Below, piece by piece: positions 33,276 through 45,172 of a stretch of 64,000 bases of DNA. The notes beneath the pieces are model-generated. The model made no database searches. It was not told the DNA's origin and was given only the letters and a program-made list of their open reading frames with translations. Origin of the DNA: Odontocerum albicorne (lineage: Eukaryota; Arthropoda; Insecta; Trichoptera; Odontoceridae); NCBI GenBank assembly GCA_949825065.1, contig OX463862.1, forward strand, positions 18,593,118 through 18,657,117. Reading direction: 5' to 3'. Numbering within the stretch: the first letter of the stretch is position 1; each line of letters starts with the position of its first letter. The position numbers were made by a program, and so were the translations under genes.

Positions 33276-33789
33276 CTCTTTTTTACTGTAAAATAGAGAT
33301 AATTAAAAAAATGTAACGAAATATTTAACCAGAAATTATATTGTTGTTATTTCAAAGCTCTAATTAAATAAATATTTATTTTTGGTTTGTTTACCCAAGA
33401 GGTAAGAATAACTTACCAATATAATATAATACGAGTATATACCGCTACTTTTTTTAAAATATATTTAAATAATGGGTTGTTTTTATGAAAATAATTAAGT
33501 TATTCCTAGAATTCTTAGAGTTTTAAAATACAGTAACCCTTCCATTGTACTACTAAGAATTGTACCAACAGATACCTGGATACTTTAAAAATAGAATGAA
33601 AGAGTTCTCGGTAGATTTGAGAAAAAGATTCACCGTCAAGTACATGGTCAAATTTCTGACAAAAATTGAAGCTGAATGCGGAATTGGTAGAAGTCGCAAC
33701 ACTCGCTAATGGATTGGTATCCAGGCAGCTAAGGAGCTGATCTATCCTACGACGACATATATATTTTCTCCAGAGTGATTGCCAACGTT

Positions 33790-34115
33790 AAGAAGATCGA
33801 ACAGGGCATATGACGCAGAGGAAAAATATGATAATGGAGCGGGAAAACAGATACCATACATAACGAAGAACTCCATAACGTGTATGATGAAGTTAGCCAT
33901 GAAAAGTTATAAAATTGCTCGACTGCGTTGATTTGGACACTTATACCGCATGCAGGATACTGTCCTTGCAAGAAAGGTTTTTTTCAGTGATTCAATGGGT
34001 CATGGAGATACCAAAACTGAGATAACTAGATTGTGAAATAAATAACTACCGCACAAGGTCGATTGGAGAAATAATGCTGCTCAGAAAGATAGGTGACGGA
34101 AATCCTGCAGGTGGC
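33790..34115 (+). mobile_element. LINE C-terminal fragment, family uncertain
   Basis: Decayed plus-strand similarity to the 'YN.EL..LY.......RLRW.GH..RM' region of insect LINEs: HNEELHNVYDEVSHEKL, then in another frame LIPHAGYCPCKK. Several stops and frameshifts. Confidence 0.45.
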
Positions 34116-34494
34116 TATGATTTATCCGGAATTGTAGGGCTGATGATACTGATAACCTTTTCATTTATGGTGATAATTAGTTCCAAGAAAACGGCGCATA
34201 AATTAAGACCGTGTAAATGGAGCCATTCAGTGTCACATAAAATAAGTGATATTTTACATATTTCAAGATATTCTATTCATATATTTATTTATTTTATTTT
34301 AAATGTCAAATGACCTTTTTGATACATAGATTGAAAAATATATATAATATAACATTGACATGTAAGCAGTGTTGTGTTATATATCTGCAATAGGAAAAAC
34401 AATACAAATCGACCAACACAACAAAACAAATTTATACATACAATCAAATCAATTCATCCCGGCAAGAACAACTTTGTCACTCTACTTTGTCACT

Positions 34495-34770
34495 ACGACT
34501 TTGTCCCTCCTGTAAGTAGTCAACGCCATATGAAAACCCATACAATGCTCATATTGACTACCCAATATTGGCAGTCTATTCAATCTGTGCATATTGCAGC
34601 CGCTTCACTATAGAACATAACATTTTGCTGAGTAGTCCTATAAGGAACGTGTAACATGACAAGCTGAGTTAGTTCTGGACTATTGAAATACGAGCTGACT
34701 ATCTTAAACAATGTTCTGATGTCAAACGTCTTTCTTCTCGTCTGACAGCGTTGTTAGCCTCATCACTTTC
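34495..34770 (-). repeat. Dispersed repeat K, inverted copy
   Basis: The reverse complement matches 8280-8520 (GTCAGCTCGTATTTCAATAG... to ...GCATTGTATGG). Confidence 0.4.
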
Positions 34771-34799
34771 AACAATATATTGTAGTCTAACTCAGTTAT

Positions 34800-36110
34800 C
34801 TGCAGTTTAAAGTTTACAAATCATAAAAACCTCCACTGTATATGCTCAATTTTATCAATAAGGACATCATAGTGGAGTGAATATATTATCAAATTGTAAT
34901 CCTACATTGTTCTTAACAGAGAAGTATACAAAATATTGAATGATTCTACCTTATAAAATCTATATCTGGTCTGAGAACAAAGCGCAGTTTAGATAATGCA
35001 GCAAGTGCTTTTTTTATCTACGAGTATATGCGAAAAAAAGCTCAGCTTTTCATCAAATATAACTCCAAGGTGACTTACTTATTCTTACTATATGATAAAA
35101 GCTTTAGTTATTTGTTTTAATATTTATAAAAGAGGCTCGATGACTTGGGGTACACTTTGAAGGTTTTCTCGTGTAAGAAAAATAATCACGAGACATTTTA
35201 TAAAAAGGTTATGGGTTTTTATCTCACCTATAAGGTCAGTTCATTTGAAGTTATTTAATCACTTGAAATATTAAGAAAAACGATTACTAGTTATCTTCGA
35301 TGACTTGAATCTTGGTTTTTCTCAGTCGATTACTTGAGTCATGATTTATCTTCGATAACTCAAGGTCGTGTAAAACCGACAACTATTTATATACGAACAC
35401 CAAATACCATGAAATATCGATAAAGTACTAGAACATTGTCTATTAAACATCTGATAACTTGCTTACTCCTACAAACGTGATAAAATTGACACTGAAAGAG
35501 TAAGACAGAGATAGCGTTTCGAGGGCCATCTAGTATTAGTACTGAAAAGCGAAATATAGTAGACACTTCAAACAATGTTTACTGGTTTGCATAATGTCAG
35601 TTAGATATCGCTTCTTATCATTGCATCAGCATATCGATGGTTCGATAAAAACAAAAAAAAAAGTCTCATTTTAAAATATTGGAATATTTTGCAGTGACCT
35701 TGTAATTTAGCCGCTGTGGATACTATGGTAACCACTAATATAACCTATTACTTCTAAGGTAACCAGCAGTAGGACTTTTTCCGACATTGCCTTAATAATT
35801 ATTTATTTCTCATTGAAATCTATTATTCTTATCATTAACTCTTCGTGCTATATATTAGCCATATCTCAGAAAGGTTCGTAATATCATATTACGTATAGTC
35901 AATGTGATAAAATTATTTTTGAAAACGACCCCCAGAATTCCAGGTGTAATAAACGACGCTGCTCAGGAATCCTGGGATTCTGGGAATGGGAGCAATTTAT
36001 CCAGGACGTGGGACACTTTCTGGAATTTTAGCTCTTCATCATAATGGGAAGTTGAAACTTAATTAACTTCAATTTATCAAGTTTTTCTTCTCCTTTTATT
36101 TTAGTTAAAA
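34800..36110. other. No recognised feature
   Basis: AT-rich DNA. A loose GATTACTTGA/GATGACTTGAAT repetition around 35280-35350 is too weak to define a repeat. Confidence 0.3.
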
Positions 36111-36190
36111 GGGCACCTAATATAGACGTATATGTTTTTAAAATAAGTTAATTTGGCACCTAATATAGACGTATATGTTTTTTAAATTTA
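36111..36190. repeat. Short direct duplication
   Basis: GGCACCTAATATAGACGTAT plus ATGTTTTT occurs twice, about 50 bp apart. Confidence 0.8.
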
Positions 36191-36239
36191 TCAAATTAAA
36201 AAAATGTAAATTGTGATATGTCGAAATCGATCTACAATT

Positions 36240-36930
36240 AAACATACATGAATACCATCACGTCATCTCACTATCGGGGTAGGCATAAAAGATAGAACGC
36301 CAGGCTTTCCTAGCGCGACATACATCTTTCGCCTCTTTTGCATCCATACAGCTCGTACGATTCGCCTAACTTTTTACATTTTTTTCTTTCAAAATATTTA
36401 TCACTTGATCTAACTATGCTTTTCTAGATCTTCCTGTATAAAAAACAACATAATGTAACATTATAAAAAAAAAACGCTGAAAGTGTGCGTGACTCGGGTT
36501 AATCGTCTAGTTTTGTATTGTACCCCTTGCCAATTTTATAACATAAATAAATGTAAGATAACATTCGTGTTAACTACATGTCAGGTATGAATGCGTGCTT
36601 AAACACATCATCGGGCTACTGTTAAAAGTTGAAATCTTCACATTTGAGGCATGTACATATTTGGAGTTAACAACGTTGCATGTCTCCTAATAAAGTCATC
36701 GACTTCGTTTATTCGGTTCCTTTCCTTAATTTTATATGTCTATCTTTCACTCAAATACATGTATTTGGTCACTAATAAGCTAAATGTTAATAATCATTTT
36801 AGCAGATAGTATTTGATTTGAATGTATCTTTTAGTTCTCCATTTACTTTGATTCCTATCGCAACTTGTCATTCCATATCTCGATTTTTTTTCAGCAACGA
36901 TTTTTCTAAAACATATTTCACGGTAATTGT
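36240..36930 (-). mobile_element. LINE-A, two minus-strand pieces
   Basis: 36240-36445 is the 3' end (plus strand: CATCACGTCATCTCACTATC, then CTAACTTTTTACATTTTTTT). 36640-36930 matches an upstream coding part (CCATTTACTTTGATTCCTAT). A spacer of about 200 bp separates them, so this is a decayed or internally rearranged copy. Confidence 0.55.
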
Positions 36931-37149
36931 AACCTTTTAAAAAGTATTCTTCATTCCCTTCTCTGACAATAACTCAATGTAATAAAATGATTCATGAACG
37001 ACATTATTAATGAATGTATAAATGAGTAAATATTTATGGTTGCGAAGTTAAGCAAAATGGCACAGGTAGAATGAATGAATCAAAACAATACTTGCTGATT
37101 TATAATTCTAAAAATATTTAATTGCATTTTCAAACTTTACAAGCTTAAG

Positions 37150-37275
37150 TTTTTTAAAAACAACCCTTTTTTGAGAGGCTCGTATAGTATATCCAAATTT
37201 ATGATTGTACGAGTACATAATCATTTGGTGTCAGAGATATGGGTAGCGTGTACAGCCTTAGAGAACACTTGAAGA
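37150..37275 (-). repeat. Repeat family I, copy
   Basis: The reverse complement of 37212-37272 (GGTTGTCTTCAAGTGTTCTC...GCTACCCATATCTCTGACAC) matches 42203-42262 in direct orientation. Nothing coding was recognised. Confidence 0.55.
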
Positions 37276-37394
37276 CAACCCTTTTGGGATGCCCTATCAA
37301 CATTTATGGTTATATATGAACACAGAACACATACACTACACCTAAAGCCGTACTACTATCACGTATCGGAAGATCTACAAAGGGTTGTTTTTAG

Positions 37395-37575
37395 TTTATC
37401 TTCCCTTAGTAAGTTTTCTGCGGTCTTCTTACCAATTATAGTTATCTGAACATATAAATATACGGGGATGTATCTAATCTAATGACCGTAGCCACATTTT
37501 TTTGCCTGTCAATAATAGTGGGGTCGAATTTCGAGCTGGATCGCCCTTGAGGATAGTTTGTTTTCTCAACGGCAC
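37395..37575 (+). repeat. Repeat family C, copy
   Basis: Starts TTTTCTGCGGTCTTCTTACC and ends in GGGTCGAATTTCGAG...TTGAGGATAGTTTG, as in the copies at 2806 and 56590. Confidence 0.6.
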
Positions 37576-37739
37576 TGTATAATTTTTGTTTTGTTTTTGA
37601 CTCAAACTTGATCGTAACTGATTATAAAACTTAATGAAAAACTTTCATCGTCCCGTTGGCTTGTTATCACGAGCGAATTGAGAAAATTTAGCTACTTTTG
37701 CAAAAATGTGGTGAAAGTTAGAAAAATGTGATAAAAATA

Positions 37740-38265
37740 AGAACGTAGCTTACAATATGTAGAAACACGATGTACAAGAGAGCAATGAAAGTGGATATTA
37801 TAAAATAATATGGATTGAAATAAAATACAGTACTTAAGATGAAGAAAGATATATTGAGATGCATCGACCATATAGAAGTAATGAGTAATGAAAGATTAAT
37901 AAAAAGTATTCCTAGAGTAGTCTAGGAAGACCTGAAAAACGTAGTATGAACAAATTAGTCCAATTCGATATAAGAAAGACGGCGGAATGAAGACTTCAGG
38001 AACCAATGCATGGATAAAATGGATATTCTAACTCAGATGCCAAAAGGAAAATTAAGATGGGATGACCATGTAGAGAGAATGAATGATGACAGAATGACTA
38101 AGCAGAATAAAATACTAAAAAGCAAGGTGTGGAAGAGATAATCCGATGAAAACATGGCAAGATCAAATAGACCAGATTTTGTGAAAAGATAAAGCGAGAA
38201 TGCTAGAAATTTGTATATAACGAGACTTTTGAATGTGAAAGTTGGATCGAAAAATATGGTGATAT
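37740..38265 (+). mobile_element. LINE-A, two adjacent fragments of the same region
   Basis: KMKKDILRCIDHIEVMSNER (about 37840-37900) and, in other frames, KLRWDDHVERMNDDRMTKQ (about 38045-38105) are two versions of the same GHVERM region side by side. The second has no LINE-B insertion after it. Confidence 0.6.
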
Positions 38266-38621
38266 GTTCTCTCCGCATACGGCATATGTATTCGAGTATG
38301 AATTAATACATAAAACGGCGAGATCATTTTTTGGTCTAATTTTTATATCTAATTAAAACGGTGTCTTCATTGATAACGCTGTATGTTATGCCACTCTTCA
38401 GTTAAACAAAATTTTACAAAAATAACATTTCGACTCTCTTTTGGGTTAGGCAGAAACAACTGAGCGCCAAATATTTGTATCACGTCAGATTTCGCTGTCT
38501 TATGAAATTAAATTTCAAATAAGCATTCCTCAATCCTTTAAGTGCAAAAATAATAAGCCGGTTGAATAGGTATTTCGTTAACTATTTTCCAATCCCATAC
38601 AAAGTACTGAAATATCTCTCG

Positions 38622-38829
38622 ATGACTTACGTGACCTAGTTAATAAGATGCTTGTGTCCCAACACGGAGGTTGCGGGTTCGATCCCCGCTGGAACCCAAA
38701 TTAAAAAAAAAGGATTTTCAGAGTGGTTTTCACTGAGGACCTCTTGAACATCTTTCTGGTTGATCACATGACAATAAGCTCACCAGGTTGTACTGTATAC
38801 AACGAAAGTGTAAAACAATACAATACAAA
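38622..38829 (+). mobile_element. SINE-1, full-length
   Basis: Head with CGTGACCTAGTTAATAAGAT and perfect B-box GGTTCGATCCCC, linker, tail with CACCAGGTTGTACTGTATAC then AACGAAAGTGTAA and an (AATAC)n end. The tail has a small deletion around GGTTGATCACATGACAAT. Confidence 0.85.
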
Positions 38830-39069
38830 GTGTCACGATGTTTCATCAATTACACAATCAAATTGGTTTCCACATTTCTGTTGAAACACACGGAAACTTT
38901 TATAATCGAATGCGTCTTTATTTTGCTAACTACAGTAGCATGTTGTGATTCATCAATCTTGTAAATACAACAATTGGGTTGTTGTATTGAACTCCATGTC
39001 TGGTTTAGTAAAAAAATTAGCATAGATGTTCTCGAGTTCAGGAGAGTCCTCAAGCATTTCTTCAATCTA

Positions 39070-39310
39070 AGATATTAACTGGGAGACTGGTTAACGCGCG
39101 GCAACGCGCTAGACTCGCCTAATATATCGCTTTATATCCGCCTAATATTCGAGAGTATAAAATACCTATGACTTCGGTCATATATATTCTGTCAAAAAAA
39201 AGAGAAAAAACATACCGGTATGCTCCGGTCGTCTAACTTCAGCGTGTCATCGGATTCAGTACAGCTGTGTGGCCGGTGAGTTTGCTGGTGTGCAGCGGTT
39301 CACTTATTAA
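39070..39310 (+). repeat. Repeat family J, best copy
   Basis: Contains CCTATGACTTCGGTCATATA, the GCTCCGGTCGTCTAACTTC segment and GTGAGTTTGCTGGTGTG. Related pieces are at 26690 and 31562. The GC-richer start (GGTTAACGCGCGGCAACGCG) may mark its 5' end. Confidence 0.5.
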
Positions 39311-39459
39311 AAAAATGCGCATTTATGAAAAAAAATCTACGGTAAAGTAACGACGATTGTTAATTTTATGTACCATATTCTGAATTGTGTTCATTTTTTG
39401 AAGATTTTGATTTTTAAATATTTAAAAATGAATTACTTTGTTTTTCGAATAATTGATTT

Positions 39460-39655
39460 AACGACCTCCGTGACCTAGTTGGTTAGACGCCTGTCTTTTG
39501 ACTCAGAAATTGCAGATTTTAATCCTACTTGAAGCCAGATTTATTCAGGTTTTCACTTTAGACTCATAAACATCTTTTTTGTTGGTCGGAGGAGATTGCC
39601 ACGTGGCAGTAGTCTCATAAGGTTATGCTATGTACAAATAAAGCGTTATACATGA
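39460..39655 (+). mobile_element. SINE-1, diverged
   Basis: Head with CGTGACCTAGTTGGTTAGAC, decayed B-box (GATTTTAATCCTA), linker, tail with GGTCGGAGGAGATTGCCACG. Confidence 0.75.
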
Positions 39656-39829
39656 TTCACTGAGGCGCTGGTATAGCTGCCAGACTTGATTTTTATAATA
39701 ATACTGGGTTCGAGTGTCCTTGAGAAGAGTTTGCTCTCTAAACGGCGCTATGAGTATATTTATTTATGACAAAAAATCTATACAATACACAATTTGCGAA
39801 AAAAACTGCAGGTAATTTAATTGAATACA

Positions 39830-39940
39830 CAATTTAAATGAATCTGGGCGTGTGGTTTTTCATTTGTCGTGCCCCCTGTAAACTTGGATTTTGCCTTTAT
39901 CTCATTGAGGGCATAAATGTCTTTTTTACTGTCATATGTA
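39830..39940 (-). repeat. Repeat family F1, inverted fragment
   Basis: The reverse complement matches the conserved block of the copies at 8865 and 10335 (CTCAATGAGATAAAGGCAAA...). Confidence 0.65.
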
Positions 39941-41151
39941 AATAATGCGGTTTCTCACATACAAGATTAAACCTTGATTTGAGTATTCATATTTTTTGCC
40001 GTTTATAATTGTAGTTATCAGAAAAAGATAATATAATAGTAAAAAATCTGTTTGATTAAGAGATTGTCACATAACATAGCAATTGACCTGCTGCTAGGTT
40101 GCTTGTATAAATTGTTAGTTTTTGAAAGCTATGTTCATCGTACAAGGTTTTCTAACATAATGCAAAGAAAATGTAACTGATCTCATACGAGTAATTATAA
40201 AGTTTGTATTATTTTAAACATTAACAGTTCACATTGTATACAGAATAAAATCAACATGGTAAACTGAAAAATTCAAGAAAATTGTTGTTAAGTATTATAG
40301 CAACAAATCTAAATTACTTTTCAATTATTCTTATTTTGAGAAATGAAACTGAATTGAAGAAACTTCTAATTGTGCGGAATGAAGAGATGGAGATTTTTAT
40401 AAATTCAGTTATAATAATAGAAACAGTAAAAATCTGGACATTCAAAGGACAATATACAATTGTCCTTTAAATGAATGAATGAATGATTCTCGCTACAAAT
40501 GTTACGTTTCGTAAGTACTTTATGTTTCGAGGATGTCTTCCGGCGGGATAAAAAAAGCCTCGCGATATAATTTAGAATTAATATACTTAGTGGAATAACA
40601 AATTAATAAATTGTTAAATATTCCAATATGAAGTTTTACAAAATTAAAGCCGAAACCTTTGATAATTTGTTGTCATTTCATCATTTGTTTAGTAAATATT
40701 TATATAATTTATAAAGGACACCTAATTTTCATATATCTTTTCAATTAATAAATATTTTAATTACGTCAAAACAGGGAAATGAAAGTTGGGTAATTTTTAC
40801 ATAATAACGTCCAAATTAAACAATTTTGCTTAATAATACAAATAACAATAAAATTATGAATAGTCGGTATGAACCGGAAAGTGATTCAGTGTATGTGCAA
40901 GTTTATGCACTGCACTTTGCAGTGCAGTAAACGTGTATAGACTCGTGTCAAGGAGAATAACTAAACTATTTTGCACTAAGCAGTAAGTAACAGCTGTGCG
41001 AAGATCGTTAACCATCAAGAGTTATTTACAACCCACAAGTGCCGGTTTATATTTACCAACGCGTATATTACGTTCCTCACACTCTACTCGAATGTGCGTT
41101 TGCTTTTCGTTTTTGAATCAGAAATTAACAAAACGTTTAAAGCTAAAAGGA
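39941..41151. other. AT-rich stretch, nothing recognised
   Basis: No coding or transposon motif. A small perfect hairpin, CACTGCA-CTT-TGCAGTG, lies near 40908. Confidence 0.35.
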
Positions 41152-41349
41152 TTTTGAACCCCGTGGTCCAGCTGACAAGGCGTCTATCTTATAATCCGTA
41201 GGTCACGGATTCGATGCCCGTTTTTATCTAAAAATAGTTCTAGACAGATTTTTATTTACGACCTTAGAAACATCTTTCTGGTTCGTTGGAATAGTAATAT
41301 ACCCACCAGGTTGTACTGTAAAAATGAAAGTATTATAAAATGCAATACT
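41152..41349 (+). mobile_element. SINE-1
   Basis: Head with CCGTGGTCCAGCTGACAAGG and GGATTCGATGCCC, tail with CTGGTTCGTTGGAATAG and CACCAGGTTGTACTGTAAAA. It ends in an AATAC-type tail near 41349. Confidence 0.75.
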
Positions 41350-41440
41350 ACGTGTCTTGTATTTCATTGCAATTTAGCTCTGTCTTCTTAGCTAGATGAA
41401 CGGTTTTAATCGTAACACTTTGCCGGTCTCAAGTCTGTCC

Positions 41441-41498
41441 AATACAATACACTACACTCAGAAAATATCAAGATCTTATGAGTGTAGTGTATTGTATT
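41441..41498. repeat. Perfect 20-bp inverted repeat, 18-nt loop
   Basis: Arms 41441-41460 and 41479-41498 are exact reverse complements (AATACAATACACTACACTCA). It lies at the A-tail side of the following minus-strand SINE, so one arm resembles a SINE tail and the other its inverted copy. Confidence 0.95.
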
Positions 41499-42083
41499 AT
41501 TGTATTGTATTACACTTTCGTTGTATACAGTACAACCTGGTGGGCTTATTGCCATGTAACAATATCTTTCAACCAACCAGAAAGGTTATCATTGGCATGC
41601 TTTAAAAAGCGACTGAAAAAACTCTTATTAGCTGGTCAGTAAAATAACGTGTTTCATTCACGATTTTTCTTTTCCTTTCTTCTCCACCATCCCTTCCTTT
41701 TCTTTTGATCGATTATATCTCACTTTATATGAAAAATAATATTCGGATGATTGTCCGTCTTTGTGAGGTTCGTGAGAATATGCTCACGTATGTGTTTATG
41801 GATTTCGTGGGGATGGATAGTCATTTTAATGATTTATGCAACCATGTAACTTGCTTCATTTACTTTTGTCTGGTTGGTTGGAAGAGATTGCTGCCTGGCA
41901 AGAAACCCGCCAGATTCTATTTGCAATAAAAGTGTTAAATAAATAAATAAAGGTGTTAAAGATACCTTAAGAGAAAACCAGACTGCAATCTTTTAAAAAA
42001 ATCTGGATTCCAGCGGGATATAAACCCGCCACCTCTACGCTGGGAGACAGACGTCTCACCAACTAGGACACGGAGGTCGTCTA
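41494..42083 (-). mobile_element. SINE-1 (minus) split by a LINE-B insertion
   Basis: 41494-41588 holds the SINE tail and 41951-42083 its linker and head (TGGATTCCAGCGGGATATAA... on the plus strand). Joined, they match the intact minus-strand copy at 44241-44440. The interruption is the LINE-B fragment described next. Compare AGAAAGGTT on the left with AAAGGTGTTAAAG on the right, a probable target duplication. Confidence 0.8.
41586..41950 (+). mobile_element. LINE-B 3' end inserted in a SINE
   Basis: 5'-truncated LINE-B: the end of the coding part (GGCATGCTTTAAAAAGCGAC), the full 3' untranslated region, the tail GGTTGGTTGGAAGAGATTGC...AAGAAACCCGCCAGATTC and (AAATA)n. A clean example of LINE-B 3' structure. 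Confidence 0.85.
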
Positions 42084-42199
42084 TGTTTGTCTATTTATGT
42101 CGTGTATGTTTGTAGTATTAATATATATTAGGTCGTAATATATGAAATGTCATTTTTCTTCATGAAAATATAATGAAGTCACACATTTTTATAAACCTT

Positions 42200-42265
42200 C
42201 CAAAAAAGTGTTGTCTTCAAGTATTTTCTAATGTTGCATACGCTACCCACATCTCTAACACTTAG
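42200..42265 (+). repeat. Repeat family I, copy
   Basis: Direct-orientation partner of the inverted copy at 37212-37272 (GTTGTCTTCAAGTATTTTCT...). Confidence 0.5.
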
Positions 42266-43374
42266 AGCTGACAATTCCATGCCACAGGACCAGCAATGTC
42301 CAAAGTCATGTTATAATACGCCACCATATTAGATCAATTCACACTATTAGGTGGTAGTTTGTTAATATTGTTTGTATTATCGTTTACTTGGTTTTTGACC
42401 TATTGACCCAGTAGCTTGGTCTCGCATTCCACCTTTTAAATGAGCGTGGACATTTTTTCTTCTGATATGACAATAAAAATCGTGTCATCTGCATATTTAA
42501 GAACTTTTTGCAACAGTAGAAGCAATATTTCACCCTATTGGATCGATTCGGAACACTAAAGATATTCGATGAAGATGACCTCAAAGTTCTACTAAGGAAC
42601 ATCTCTCAGACACACATTCGAAATATACAATGGAGACACCCCATTAAGGGAATTGAATATAAAAAAGTGATTTCTGATATTTTAAGGAATTCCTTCATTC
42701 GTGTGGTATCAGCTTTAGTTTAAATACTAGTATCATATGTTATAGAAGTCCAACACATGTATTATAAATCCCAGGAGATAATCAACTTGAGGATAAAATG
42801 CTTTAATTTTGATAATCACTCAATATTAATTGTACTACAAGTATCAATATATAGGTAGACATAATACCATTAAATATTAAGCTGCTATGCATTTGCAAGT
42901 AATTTTATCCTTTTTAGTGGTCATTTCAATTTAAATGCCGCTATTAAAAAAAAACAAACAATTCAATGAGATCCATTCAAAATGGTATTTGCAATCTCGA
43001 TAGGTAATTGGTGACCATTAGCTTCTTAGAAAAGGGTTTTATCTCTGGTGCCTTCTGGAAACCCCCATTAAATTAATTACACAAAATGAACAAATACCTG
43101 AAAAAGGACAGGTAGGTGATTTTGAATTATGACCGACACCAAAAGGCGAAACGGTACAACTCGCATTCCGGAAATTACACTGTAATTAGAATTTTAATGA
43201 CTGACGCTCAGTATTAAATATAAACTAATTGCAAATTTCATTGAAATTATCCATTTTTTAATAGTGTCAGATATTTTTAATGGTAATTGATAATAAAATT
43301 TTCATTTCAATTTCATCCTTTTTAATTAATTTATTTATTTTGAACTCAATTTATGCCATGTGTTTATTTTTACA
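42266..43374. other. No recognised feature
   Basis: Short frames only. 42350-42720 is GC-richer but carries no motif I can place. Confidence 0.3.
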
Positions 43375-43790
43375 CACATACCATCACACTGTTTCCCAGT
43401 CTGAGTAGGCAGATATGACAGAGCGCCAGATTTACTTATCGCGACACACATTTTTCGGCTCCTCTATATCCATACACCTTCTCACACAGTTCGTACGATT
43501 TTTTTCTACTTTTGACATTTATTTATTTATTTAACACTTTTATTGCAATACAATATGGTGGGCTTATTGCCAGGCGGCAATCTCTTCCAGCCAACTAGAC
43601 AAAAGTAAATGAAGCAAGTTACATAGTCGCATAAACCATTCAAGTGACTATCCATCCCCATGAAATCCATAAACATATACGTGAGCACATGCCCACGAAC
43701 CCCACAAAGACGGACAATCACCCGAACATTTATTTCTTTCAAAATATTTACTAAATCCAATCCAATCTCTTGTACATACTCGTAAATACC
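43375..43790 (-). mobile_element. LINE-A (minus) interrupted by LINE-B
   Basis: The LINE-A 3' end occupies 43375-43513 (plus strand: CATACCATCACACTGTTTCC, ... CTACTTTTGACATT). It resumes at about 43733 with TCTTTCAAAATATTTACTAA. The other minus-strand LINE-A copies (e.g. 36385) have these two parts contiguous. Confidence 0.75.
43506..43740 (-). mobile_element. LINE-B 3' end inserted in LINE-A, with target duplication
   Basis: 5'-truncated minus-strand LINE-B 3' untranslated region and tail. ACATTTATTT is present on both sides of the insert, as expected for target-primed reverse transcription. Confidence 0.8.
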
Positions 43791-43931
43791 CAATTAAAAT
43801 CTGATAGAAAATGTGTGTGGTCTTTCCACTATAAACCATGTTTATATTTCCAGTATGAACCATGTTTATATTGGAATTCGGTTTCTTGTTGGGATTTGGA
43901 AAATAATAATAAAATTATTTTAATACATTTT

Positions 43932-44240
43932 TTAAGCTCAAGGCTGATGTGTTGAGTCAGATGAAGAGGATCACTCTGAGATAGTTGTTGCATATGGAAC
44001 GAATGAATGAAGACTAACATAACAAATATATAGTGCAAATATGAGTGGAAGGTGTGGTAGAGGAAAACCAAGGATGGTGTGGTTGGATCAATTATTGATA
44101 TTTCGAAACAAGGACACTAAGAAAATTAGAGAAATCATAGACGTTGCATGAGAAGGTGTGTGGATATAGAAGAGGTGAAGTATGTGTATCAAGGTAGGAA
44201 AGTACTGTGCTCTGTTCACTCGACCTAACGTAACAGGGAA
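43932..44240 (+). mobile_element. LINE-A fragment
   Basis: Starts LKADVLSQMKRITL, then a decayed MERMNED version of the GHVERM motif. It extends to the YQGRKVL-type ending and is followed directly by the minus-strand SINE. Confidence 0.65.
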
Positions 44241-44440
44241 AGTATTGTATTGTATTACACTTTCGTTATATACAGTACAACCTGGTGAACTTATTGTCAT
44301 GTGGCAATATCTCCCAACCAACCACATAGAGGTTAAAGAGGCCTTAAGTGAAAACCAGACTGAAATCCTTTTTAAAAAATCTAAATTTAAACGGGAATCG
44401 AACCCGCCATATCCACGTTGAGAGACGTCGAAAGTATATG
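44241..44440 (-). mobile_element. SINE-1, full-length, minus strand
   Basis: The order on the plus strand is (GTATT)n tail, GTACAACCTGGTGAACTTAT, linker, then the head in reverse with GAATCGAACCCGCC. The 3' half of the head (A-box side) is decayed. Confidence 0.8.
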
Positions 44441-45112
44441 TATTTATTTTATGGGAACGTTATTATTTTATTAATTTCGTTTTTGCTTCGATTCCATTCT
44501 GATTGATTCTAAGACAAAACCTTGTGGATGTACAAAAAATGATTTTTTTTTTGGATTTCTCAACATTTCTAGAAACATCAGTTTTTGAGGTAATTAAATT
44601 AATAAATAAAAATTTGGTTCGGTTATTTTATAAACTTCTATAGGCATTAAGTTACAACCCCTATCATGTGAAGTTAATAGATGGAATATTTTCAATACGG
44701 TAACAAGAATAAAAAAAGAATACATCATAATTAAATTCCGTTTAAAAAAAATCATGCCTACAGAAAGCAGCTGAATATTTTTTTGTGTGGTTTCGTCTGG
44801 ATATAAAATTACAACCAATTAGACTAATTTAAGCACATCCTCTAAACAAACTAATCGAATATATAAAAAAAAAACATTAAATTATAATAAAAAAATATCC
44901 AGAATGCTCTGAAGTTCACATAAAATGAAAAGAATTGTTAAATCTAACAACAGATGTCACCAAAATAGCACATTATTACCAATGATTATTTAATAACTTC
45001 TGATTTGTAATGACAGATGACGCAATATTTTAAACTTTTGTAAATAAAATTAGATGTGCGTTTGTACGAGTATATTTCAATTATAAAATTAAAATTTTGT
45101 TATTTATTTAAT
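44441..45112. other. AT-rich stretch, nothing recognised
   Basis: No motif or repeat identified. Confidence 0.35.
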
Positions 45113-45172
45113 GAAACACTGTTTGGTTTGCTCCTCATCATCAAGGGAACACGTCAGAGGAGAGTCTTGTTT

